36,316 nucleotides of DNA from Fomitopsis serialis. Taxonomy: Eukaryota > Basidiomycota > Agaricomycetes > Polyporales > Fomitopsidaceae. The notes below the pieces were generated by a model. The model was not told the origin of the DNA. It ran no database searches and worked only from the letters and a program-made list of their open reading frames with translations. Shown piece after piece: positions 10,215 to 19,816 of the stretch. The translations under genes were made by a program, and so were the position numbers. The first letter of the stretch is position 1; every line of letters begins with the position of its first letter. The stretch spans positions 1-36,316 of the forward strand of contig NW_025955352.1 in assembly GCF_022376445.1 (NCBI RefSeq), given 5' to 3'.

Positions 10215-13200
10215 TCACTGGGAGCTCACAACCTGCCGCACGACGAGGATTTCATCCGCTGATAGCTGGTCGACCGCGGCAGAGAATTTGTTCGTGTTCT
10301 GCGCCGCGCAGTCCTTGAAGAACGACAGAAGATGAGCCTGTCGCCACATGGTCAGTAACGCCGTTTGTTCCGTATGTCAGAGCACTGGATCCCGGGGTTG
10401 ACGTACCTTCATATCCATCTGCGACACGGGGTCACTCTTCAAGTCCTCGTCGTCAGCCGCCTCCAGCAAGTCGTCGTTGTCGAAGGGCAGACCCCCAGGC
10501 GCAGAGAGTAGGTCGGACAGGAAGGCCATCTCGTTTGCGCGCGAGGATGAGCGAGAGGGCGCGACCTCGTCGTCTTCCTCTTGCCAATCGTCCTCCTGGA
10601 ACGTTCGTGGAAGCCATTAGCTAATCAAAAAAGACGAGGATGGCCGACGATGACACGCACCCCGTCGTCTGAGTCAACTTCTGACGCGTTCATCCTCCGT
10701 GAAGCTGCCTCTCCGCCGGACTGCAGCTCGCGCAGCAGGGTTTTTAGTGCCTTCACAGGGAAGGGTATGCGAGTGAACTCTGTGGGCACTGGATATCATT
10801 CACCCGGGTCAGCCCGCGGCTCCGCCTACACTCGATGAACATGCAAAGTACGCACCAGCTTTTGTCTTCGACCTAGTCATGATGACTACGCCTGTATCGT
10901 CAGCAACAGCACCCACTTTCTCTCGCCGTCATTACAACGCGACAAGCATTACGCAGTACACACCATTTCTTGTCTCCGGCTTGATGATCAGGTCGCCCTT
11001 CACGATGACACTTTGGAGGCTTGGCCGGCCAGAAGCAAATAGCGAGCACAAGGCAAGGGAGCTGATGCGCTGCGCCCAAAAGCCTTGGAAGGTCTCCTCG
11101 TTCTCGCACCAGGTTTGCAGGAGGATGTCGAGGCCTGACCGCCCGTCGACGTTTGTTGGCTCGAGAAGATCCAGCACGGTGTCTCGTTGATTGTGGATCA
11201 GGAACGCGAACGGGATGACAAGGCTCTGTTGCAAGGGGTAAGCGTCCATAGGTATACAATCCAGGTCTGGGCGTGGAACATACCTGAATGAACGTGGCGG
11301 TCTTCGCGGTGGTCATCCCACCGATCATGGCATTGAGCAATTCAGGAAGTACGGGGAGGACGTTCTCGCCTGCTCGGCGCAACAGATGGATGATCAGGTC
11401 GCCCACCACAAGCCCGCCCGATTCGTCCTGGCTCTTCAGCTGCTTCGCAATCACCTCTAGCACGCAGTCCAGCCCTAATCGACCCGTCGTGGGGTCGGAC
11501 CAAGTCTGCAGCTGCGTGCAGTCTTTACGGATGATGGTGGTCAAACAGGCAATGCCGTTCTAGCAGTCGACTCGTTAGCAAAGTGTCTAGTCAAAGTCGG
11601 TTGGTAGTATACCTGGACGACGTCCCTGTCCTCGACGGACCGCAGGGCGAGGAACAGGCTGGGTGCGAGTATGCTCACGAACCCATCTCCCAAACCGGAC
11701 TCAGGCGCGCCCTGGGCCAGACTGCTTGCAAGATCAATGGCAGCCCCAGTGATCCATGGCTCCCTCTCGGTGGACGCCATGATGGCGTTGGTGAGGATGG
11801 GCAGGGCTTGCTTGACCACCGTCTCGTACACGCCCGGGGCCTTCGACCCGGCCAATGAGGCGAGGATGTCGGTCAGGAGGGAGATGAAGATCGGGTCTGT
11901 GGGATAGGCGTTAGCTATGCACGACCCCACGTAGCTGCTAGAAGGTACCCTTGTTGTTCTTCATCCAGATATCCAAGACGGCCGTCACGAGCGAACTGGC
12001 GAGGTCCGGCGTGATCCATGCACACTTCTTGATCTCGACAATCGTCAAGAGTGCTTCTAACACAAGAGACAATGTATCCTCTGAGGTAACAGTCAGGAAT
12101 GGGCCGACGGCCTTCGCTATCCGCGGTGCCACGGGTTCCAGCAAGTCGTCGTTGATGTCCTTGCAGAAGCTGCAGTCCATCCTGTCAAGCAGATGTCAAG
12201 GGAAGAGGACCATTGGACTAACTTAAGGACGGCCTTGACCGCAGAGATCTTGATGGGTATGTTGGCCTCACTGGCCTCGAGCACTTGTACGGTCGCCTGC
12301 AAGTACTGGCCTGCCATCTCCACAGGTAGCACCTTCGTGTACTGACTAGCGAATACGAAGGCCCGGCCCTGTAAGAAGGGGCAATCTAAACCATATTCAG
12401 ACGCTGCCATTCATATGAGAACCGTCATGATGAGTACCTGACAAGCTGAGCAAGTTCGGTATGACATTCTGGAGAAGAGGGACGATCTGGATTTGGGCCT
12501 GTCTGCCAGAGGTAGCCTCGTCCTCGATCCAATCGAGGACCGACTCGGATTGACCGCCGACCGCCGCGAGCATGGCTTCCAGAGGACGCCACCTATATCG
12601 AAACTGAGCCTGTACCCAACAAGATGGAGCCAGGTAACCTACCAGTTCGGGTTTCCAGAGGCCTTCTCCGCGTCCGACTGAGCTGTGATCTGGTGAATGA
12701 CTGATTGCATGGTGTTCATTGCTGGTGACTGGAATCCATCGATGATAGCCTGACGGTGACCCATGTGAATACAACGGAGGCAAAGAAATAATATTAGAGA
12801 GGGAACGCACGCCAAGCAAGTCAATACCAGCTATCCGGGCGCTGAAAGACATTGCCTCCTCCGCCTCTTGAGCAACAAACGCATTCGCGTTGTTGATCCA
12901 CTCCTCTTCCTGTCGAACATCCACTCAGCGTGTCAGCTTCAGCTTTGAGAGAATGTACGTTCAAGCTCAGACGTACATCATCATTCGTGATTTGCACCCA
13001 CTGTGTGAGCGCCAACACCGTCTTCCCCATATTATCCTCCGTCCAAAACTCCCTTCCGCGCGCATGCCGCGCGGCGCCCGCCACAAAGTCAGAGATCGCG
13101 CAGAACAGCTGCGTCAGCTCAATGCTCTCGCCATCGGTCGCCTCTGAGGGCGGAGGAACGGCAGCTTCAGCGAGGATGTAGTGATGCAGATAGGCAGGAT

Positions 13201-14503
13201 AGAGCGTGGTCAGGTGGGCGAGCGCTGCGGAGAGGAAGTCGGGAAGGGCCGGTGTGAGGAGACGGTGGAAAGGCACTTGAATCGTGTCAAGAGCCTGAAT
13301 ATCGGATGTGAACACGGCATCAAGCAACAGTGTCAAACCAAATCTACCTTGAAGATCTGGATGCGCAGTGCGACACCGTCCCAGTTCGGTGTGCCGTCAA
13401 CGTCGCGCCTCGGGTCAATGTTCAGTAGGAATTTGAATGCGTCCAGCCATGCGGGAAGGATTGACTGAGCGGCCTCCTTGACCGCCTGCGGGTGCTCCTG
13501 CTTCACCATGAACAGCGTCTCCACACACGTCCTGAAGACCCCGACAGCGCGTGCACGCGTGAGCACGCTATGTTGCTGCAGACGCGATCAACACTCTCAG
13601 CCAGAACGCGAGGTGGGCAGCGCGTACCTCAGGCGCGCCAAGGATGTTCAGCAGAATCGGGAGCAACTGTCTGAGGACGGGCAGGATCTGGTCTTCCGTC
13701 AAGTCCGCCTTGATGAACTCAGCCAACACCTGCATCGCGCCGTGCACGGACGACGGCGAATTCGAGGACAGAAGTGCGATCAGCGCGTCGAGTAGGTCTG
13801 GCCACTCATCCGGCCAGTCAGCGTTTGCGATGGTCGTGATGATTTGTGCCTGATAGAGAATAGAATTCAGTACGATACGTAAGCCGGGAGGTCGAGGCGG
13901 CGGCCTACACTGAGGGAGCGGATTTTATTTTGAGGGTCGGAGAGGGTCTGGAAGACGACTTGGCGAATCTGGCCTTTGAGCTGCGCGGGGTGCGGTTTCG
14001 TCAGAAACGATTGGGCACGACATATACACGCTGGGGTGGCATGCACGGAAGTGGCGTCTGAAACGGAGGGCAATGTAACTTACCTCGACCGGTACCGCAC
14101 CCATGCTTCTCCATTTCGGTAGCGCGGGAGACCATCTTTCATTCACAAACTTACGCAGAACGACTGAGGCCGAGTGCTAGCACGAACGATCGCCATCAAG
14201 CCAGGTCCATGAAACTCAGTTGCAAGGAGGATACTCATCTGTCTAAGCCCTACATCCGCGCCCTGGCTCGCCACGAGCTGTGCAAGCACCAAGCCCGCCT
14301 CTGCACACGCGTCGATAAACCGTGGAAATTCAAGTCATAGTATAAAGGCGCGTCAGACGGGCGAGAGAACACAAAGAGTGGTAAGACGCGCCTGGGGCAG
14401 CAAGCATGTCGCCGAGGGTGAGCTCGGCCTTGATGCGCGTGGTGGTATCCGGGGAGAGTGTATGTGTGAGGCATTGTGTGAGTTGCTCAAGTGTGGTCGC
14501 CAT
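10215..14503 (-). CDS. KAP114: Importin-9 / Kap114-like karyopherin beta
   Basis: Nineteen exons from 14503 down to 10215: 14503-14392, 14300-14235, 14163-14084, 13980-13909, 13849-13628, 13575-13348, 13294-12977, 12909-12811, 12749-12643, 12592-12438, 12385-12223, 12181-11949, 11896-11613, 11559-11284, 11225-10964, 10891-10856, 10788-10661, 10595-10407, 10337-10215. They sum to 3153 bases, 1050 residues, close to Kap114/importin-9. The N-terminus is a typical importin-beta start (EAGLVLAQLVASQGADVGLR, then VLRKFVNERWSP). HEAT-like helices fill the body. Residues ~947-1010 are very acidic (EDDWQEEDDEV), ending DPVSQMDMK before a last helix, as in importin-9. The family imports histones, TBP and ribosomal proteins. 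Intron 1 appears to use a GC donor. It is convergent with malic enzyme 1; 224 bases separate the stops. Confidence 0.93.
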
Positions 14504-15023
14504 CGGGGCTGGGAAGAGGGAGTGAGGGGAACGGGGACGGAGGTGAAGATCAAGGTCGATCAACGTCACAATGCACGCGTCCTGACGCGTACAGGTCACG
14601 CGTTTCTTGTCACACCGCGACGCCGACGCGGTGGTGGCGTCCCCCATTATGCCTCCGCCAACTACTTGGACCTTAGAACTCACTGAGCACTTGGAGCTGC
14701 TGTAGGAAGCTAGCCCACAATTTTCCCTTCTATGACGTCTACTGCTGAGCTGCGCTTCGCAGACGTTGCGATGTTACGCAGGCTTAGCCACCAGGACTGA
14801 GAACAAAGCTCAACAAACGGCTCGGACAGCGACTCGGAAGACAGCTACAACTTGTGTCATTATCGTTACGAAGATTACATCGTGTACCGTCCTAGGCCGA
14901 ACATCCAGGATAATACAGTACCATCACAAGTTATACTAACAAGGTATATTCCAAATACGTGACGGAATAGAGACGAAATAACGAAAAGAAAAATCGTTGG
15001 GGCTGACATTCGAGATCGTGAAC
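14504..15023. other. Intergenic: importin promoter and MARVEL 3' flank
   Basis: 520 bases with no gene. The part next to 14504 is the importin promoter and 5' UTR; the part next to 15023 is the 3' UTR of the MARVEL gene. An open frame continues upstream of the importin ATG to 14683 but has no family similarity, and MATTLEQLTQ is the natural start. Confidence 0.5.
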
Positions 15024-15811
15024 CTAGGCAATGAGTTGACCTCTGAGGCCATCTCCGCGGCGTGAAGCTGTGAAGCCTCGGAAGAAGACAACAACCAGCG
15101 CGAAGGTGATCATGATCCTGTAGTACGTGATTCAGCATGATGGACCACGCGCATCAAAAGGGGTGACCTGTACGTACCATTCGATCCACGCAAAGGCTTC
15201 CAAAGCGTTCAGCTGACCGCAGTATATGTAATGGATGCTTCCATGAAATGATTGTCAGTGTGGCGTGACACAAGCGACGACGGACGACGTACTTGCAGTC
15301 CAGTCCGCCATTGAGGGCGGACGTGATGCTAGCGGCCGCAGCGACCCAAAGCACCCAAGTGATGAACAGGCTAGCCACGACAGTCAGCCTTCTCTGTCAA
15401 GACGATACTATAGTCCGCGCGGCACGTACAACACTCCATGGCTCATTACACTCGTGGCAACCGAGCCCGTGGACGCGGAGTGCCAGAAGAGCGCGAGGTA
15501 GAACAGGGAGAAGAACACGGTCCAGCAGGACGTGAAGAGGATGTACCGCGTGCGGTCGCGCACGGAGTGGCTCAAGTAATTGTGGTGCGAGTTATACATG
15601 CCCGTGAGCCATCCTGAGATTGCGACCTGTGTGGCGTCAGCCTGACTGCTGGACAGGCTGTACTGAAGCAGCACGCACCTCGATGATCCCGAAGAAAACA
15701 ATCAGGCCAAACACGACTACGATGTTCGAAGTTAGTACGGTCGGTCCTGTATGACGACCAGCAAAACGCACTCGGGTGTCCCCTCCGCACGTGGTTGTCA
15801 AAGTTGACCAT
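15024..15811 (-). CDS. MARVEL-domain membrane protein
   Basis: Six exons: 15811-15772, 15716-15679, 15626-15430, 15370-15293, 15237-15178, 15117-15024; 507 bases, 168 residues, every phase checked. Four hydrophobic helices lie at about 14-34, 54-74, 83-106 and 134-151. The blocks VRDRTRYILFTSCWTVFFSL, LFITWVLWVAAAASIT and LNALEAFAWIEW are the usual fungal MARVEL signature. The C-terminus is short, basic and cytosolic (FTASRRGDGLRGQLIA). Fungal MARVEL proteins sit in the plasma membrane or in vesicles and are linked to membrane domain organisation; the specific job of this one is unknown. The first two exons are only 40 and 38 bases. It lies between the importin and protease genes on the same strand. 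Confidence 0.9.
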
Positions 15812-16593
15812 GGTGTCTCAATAGATGCAAGTCTTAGCAGCAGTAGATCGTGAGGCGTGTAGATGAGCAGGTCGTGACGGTCGTCGCAGAAGGGCGTAGG
15901 TGAGGAGGAAGGGGCAGACACAGGCGGGAAGAGGTGTGCTGCGGCTGACGGGGGCGGTCTGAAAACCAACGGGTGGATGCCCGCCGCCTTTTGGGCGCGC
16001 CGCGCGATGATGCACGGGCTGGAGTGCGAAGGCTGCAAGCGCGTGACGTCACAGCATCTGCCTGGCCCGCAGTCTCCGGCTAGTCCGTTCTGGGAACCTC
16101 ATGTGTCCCGGCTTCCCGGAGACGGTGGACACGGGTCAGCACAGATAGCCATGTAAGAATTGGTCTATGTACTTACCATGAGCATAACGACACTAGAGTT
16201 GCACTAGAGTACTGTCTCGTTCATTCCGGGTGCATACTCGTCTGAGACGGTCTGACCGAGTACGCTGACCCGGCCGAGATACCGGTAGGCGTCAGTACAT
16301 ATGTGTGTGCGCAGTACCGCGTAAGCCTATGAGTGTCATCGGCGGGCTCAAAGATCACTCTGAGAGAACGTCGCGGTAGCCCTGTTAACCCCATAACCCA
16401 ACTTGATTTCAGCATCGAGCGACTAGCACAAGGCGTGATCTAAGCACAAAAGAGGACAGCACACATAGAGAGAGAGTGAGAGAGCGACCCATCATGCATG
16501 CGCCGTAAGAAAAGTGAGAAGAACCCCCAGGGTTCGCATCATGACCCAAAGCCCGTCCAACACCGTTCGTCCCAACCAACATCACCGCACAGC
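15812..16593. other. Intergenic: MARVEL promoter and protease 3' flank
   Basis: 782 bases with no recognisable gene. The open frames at 15637-16052 (-) overlap real exons or lack similarity. A short purine-rich run (GAGAGAGAGTGAGAGAG, near 16468-16484) lies in the protease 3' flank. The MARVEL promoter should lie just above 15811, but I see no clear TATA element. Confidence 0.4.
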
Positions 16594-18795
16594 TTAGTTT
16601 GACGTCGCGTTCGTGAACTGCGTCGCGGCGAAGCCGACCTGGTTGTTCGCAGTGTCGTACACGGAGAGGTACCGCTCGAGGAAGCTGAAGCCGTTGATGA
16701 AGTCGAGGCCCGCGCCGGACTGCGTACCGATGTCGCTCACGACCATGTAGATCTGGTCGGCGTTGCCGCCGATCACCGAGTTGAGCGAGCGCTGCGGGGA
16801 GGCAGGGACGCAATCAGCTTTCCGTCTACGAAAATGTTTGTGCGAGACGAGGAGACTCACCGGCCAGATCTGCGCGTTGGCTGTAAGCTCGTAGGATTGC
16901 TGCAGGGCATGAACGGAAAAGTCAGCCCGAGCTGACGAGACGACGAAAGAAGGGGCCACGCACGCCGCCAATGTTGAAGAACATGCTCTGGAGGCTGTTG
17001 AAGGCCGCGTTGGAGAGCGTCAACAGGCCCGTGGTCTGGTCCTGAGTCGCGCCGGTGGCCTGCTGGTAAGCCTGGAACGCATCTGTCGCCGCCGTAAGCC
17101 GATGACCTCGGTACCCCAGTAGCTCCGCTCACCAGTCGCCATCAGGATCAAGGTGGTACCAGTGTCGACGATGCCCGCAGTCGTGTCGAGGATGGTCGTG
17201 TTCGACGAGCCATACGTAATAGACTGATCGATGCCCCAGAACTCGCTCGCCGGTGAGGTCGTCGTCAGCGGACTAGCCAATCCCATCAGAACTTACACAT
17301 GAAACCGTATCCGTCAGAGAGCGCACTCACACGAAGGCGACATCGCCGACGGTCTTGGAGCTGTCGACGCTGCCGAAGGTGAGCTCGCCGTTGGTGTCGT
17401 TAGCTGAGGCAGGCGGGGCGAAGAAGACGGAGACGAGGTTCTGGCCGATGACACCCTGCGAGAAGAGGTTGTCGGTCACTGTCGTATTGAGAAAGGGTCA
17501 GCGGTCGCCCTAGCCGTGTCCAGTAGGAACGGCATCACCTGTAGGGACTTGGGTCTGTGAGTTCTGGCCGCCGACGGTGCCGACGGTCAAGTCGGTAGGC
17601 CCGATCCTGGACACGCCCGGACATGAGCGAATATCGAATGCCGGGTAAATGGCGACATACCCCATAATACCATCGATGCCCTCGAACCCTTCAGCCTGCT
17701 GGGCCACGCCGATGGACTGCCCGGTGATCGCGAGGTCGCCGAGCTGGACATTGTCCGTGAACTCTTCGCCCTCGAATGCACCGGATCCGTAGCTGACTTC
17801 CTGCGGGCGGTATATGTCAGTGGCTGGGCATCTGGATACAGTATACAGTCGTTTGCAAAACGGTTGTGGTTTTACGTTTCCAAGTGGCTGTGGCTCCCCG
17901 CCCCACATCCGCAACGGCACACTTCGGCAGGACGACCACAGCACCTACACCCTTCGTACGAGATGTTCGGAATACCTAGAATTGCGCTAGATACTCTCTA
18001 TCTTTCGTGACGAGGGTGCCGGCTAGGTGTCCTTGATAACGTGGCCAAGGTTGAGAGAAATCTGTCACGGACCCGCTCTGTCCACTTTGCACAGGGCAGA
18101 AAATGACCAGGCTGGGGCCGGCCGAAGAGGACCAAACAAGATGCTCGTCGCGCGCATGCGACAACTACTATGCAAAACGTTGTAAGATAGGATTGACAGC
18201 ACGTACGACTTGTTGGCCCGTTGACTTGGACGTTGACGTCTGGACATAGGCTTGACTGGCACCGACCCAGGTGTTGGAGGAACCGGTGTCGACCAACAGT
18301 GTGTCTGATCATCTTGTCAGAGATGATGTTGACAGATTTAATGTTTGCTCACATGTTGTCGGAGGGTTACCAACACCGACCTATGGGGCAAGATTGAGTA
18401 TGTATCACCCGATCGAAGGTGTCGGTACCTACGCTGACGACATAGTCCTCTCCCTGGTTTGTCGCAGCGACGTTAACGTCGCTGGCCTGGCTGCCAGAAG
18501 CGGCCGCTGCCGCCGCAGTCGCTGTGGCATTCGCAGTCGCTGTGGCATTCGCCGCGCCGGCGCCGGCAGCATTGCCGTTACCTTTATGGTGCTTCTTCGC
18601 GTTGCGAAGAGCCTTGCGCCCTCCCTGGAGGAGCGCGGCACGAGTCCGGTCGGCCTTGAGAACGTTACGGATGCCCAGTTGGCCAGTGCGCCTGGCCATG
18701 GGGAGCGTGATGCGGTTGTTGCGGACGCGGACGGGGCTCGCGGCGACGGCCAGCGCGAGGACGAGGGTCAGGAGCAGAAAAGAGCGAAGCGCCAT
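16594..18795 (-). CDS. Secreted aspartic protease (pepsin family A1, polyporopepsin-like)
   Basis: Ten exons: 18795-18433, 18380-18353, 18304-18207, 17800-17661, 17606-17539, 17478-17331, 17272-17133, 17082-16964, 16899-16861, 16791-16594; 1341 bases, 446 residues, in phase. A signal peptide is clear (MALRSFLLLTLVLALAVAAS). A basic propeptide and an Ala/Thr/Asn low-complexity patch (about 77-105) follow. The catalytic motifs are DTGSSNT (Asp about 136) and DTGTT (Asp about 318), with the flap block SYGSG. The C-terminus has GLDFINGFSFLERYLSVYDT followed by VGFA, as in A1 proteases. It should be secreted and self-activated at low pH. Exon 2 is 28 bases. Intron 3 (17801-18206) is 406 bases because it holds a transposable element; the other introns are 39-76 bases. 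Confidence 0.94.
17846..18182. mobile_element. Non-autonomous TIR element (MITE), copy 1, in protease intron 3
   Basis: The 337-base element has imperfect inverted ends: the left starts CAGTCGTTTGCAAAACGGTT and the reverse complement of the right starts CAACGTTTTGCATAGTAGTT. TA flanks both sides (17844-17845 and 18183-18184), as expected for a TA target duplication of the Tc1/mariner type. There is no open frame that could be a transposase. Without the element and one TA, the intron is 67 bases. A diverged copy lies at 32648-33001 in the same orientation; inner blocks such as GCTGTGGCTCCCCGCCCC and CGGCAGGACGACCACAGCAC are shared exactly or nearly so. Confidence 0.85.
18514..18549. repeat. 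18-base tandem repeat in the protease propeptide region
   Basis: Two exact 18-base units (CGCAGTCGCTGTGGCATT) run head to tail inside exon 1 of the protease. They encode the repeated NATATA and merge into an alanine run. The length is a multiple of three, so expansion or contraction would keep the frame. Confidence 0.85.
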
Positions 18796-18883
18796 GCTGG
18801 CAATGAAGAAACCAAGAGGGGCAGCAGGTCAACTGGCGGGAAAGGGGAACAGGGGGGAAGTTGCGAACATGGTCGTGCGTGGG

Positions 18884-18893
18884 CTTTTATATA
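18884..18893 (-). promoter_or_regulatory. TATA box of the aspartic protease gene
   Basis: On the minus strand this reads TATATAAAAG, about 90 bases before the protease ATG at 18795. Match to consensus and distance are both good. Confidence 0.7.
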
Positions 18894-19314
18894 GTGAGGA
18901 CGGGGCATTGTGCCGTGCGACGCATGGTATTGGCTCGAGTAGCCGCCGAAAGGACCTGATTGTGCCCGAATGCAGCTGCCGGCATTATCGCATTGTGCTG
19001 CGGGCGGGCGGCCTGGTCATCGTGCGACGGCCACATGCAGTAGCATCACGCTCCCTCGCGGGCAGAAGGCGTGCGGATATATCACTTGATCTGCACAGGA
19101 AACACCAGCCTGCTCAGCATTGCGAAGAGAGTAGGACCGAGCACACGCACCACAGCTGCACTCGTTGTGTTCGAACACAATGAACGGTCTCTTCGTCCCT
19201 GGCCCCACGATCGATCCTATAATTAGATCGGCTCCAGGCAGAGGAGGCTCGAGATCAATCGGTCGTCAGCGTTACCGGACCTACTGCGCACCACCTCTCC
19301 CAGATTGTGTGATG

Positions 19315-19379
19315 TGTTCGATTACATTGCAGCTCCTTGCAGCGGACTCCGCCGCAAGGAGCTGCGATGCAATCGAACA
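19315..19379. repeat. 65-base near-perfect inverted repeat (foldback)
   Basis: Two 32-base arms (19315-19346 and 19348-19379) flank a single central base. Only 3 of 32 positions differ. The left arm begins TGTTCGATTACATTGCAGCT; the reverse complement of the right arm begins TGTTCGATTGCATCGCAGCT. It lies about 520 bases upstream of the protease ATG and about 440 bases past the malic enzyme 2 stop. Function is unknown: it could be a small foldback element, an RNA hairpin in a 3' UTR, or a protein-binding site. Confidence 0.9.
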
Positions 19380-19816
19380 GACGAACATGCATATCATGCC
19401 AGAGTATGTTCTGCATGCAATTGCAACTTGCCAACAACACCAAAAGGGGCCCTCGCTGACTTCCCAGCGTTAGTACCTCCGAGTCGGTGGGCTCGAATTC
19501 ACTTCACCAACTGTAACCAGCCGGGGCGCATGAGGAAGCAACAGAGTGGATGTGAAAGACAGTCTATTTCAGATGTCGCAGTCAGAAGGAGGTTGCAGTT
19601 GTTCGACGACGGTTGTAGCGACGACGACGATCGAAGACCGAGCGGCGAACCCGATCTGGATTCTGGGTAGCCAGACGCGATCACGGGATCTATGAATGTC
19701 CTCATGTCCGCCGTCCAACGCAGCAGTGAGGTTTATCACACAAGCTATGCAACAGCAGTCATTTAGCTACAGTGATGAACGCGCATCGACATCATCGACT
19801 GGCAGACGGTGTGCTT

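Larger units (their letters stand above)
18796..19816. other. Intergenic: protease promoter, inverted repeat, malic enzyme 2 3' flank
   Basis: About 1 kb with no gene I can support. It contains the protease TATA box near 18.89 kb and the 65-base inverted repeat at 19315-19379. Both neighbours are transcribed leftwards, so the left part is the protease promoter and the right part the malic enzyme 2 3' flank. Confidence 0.5.
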
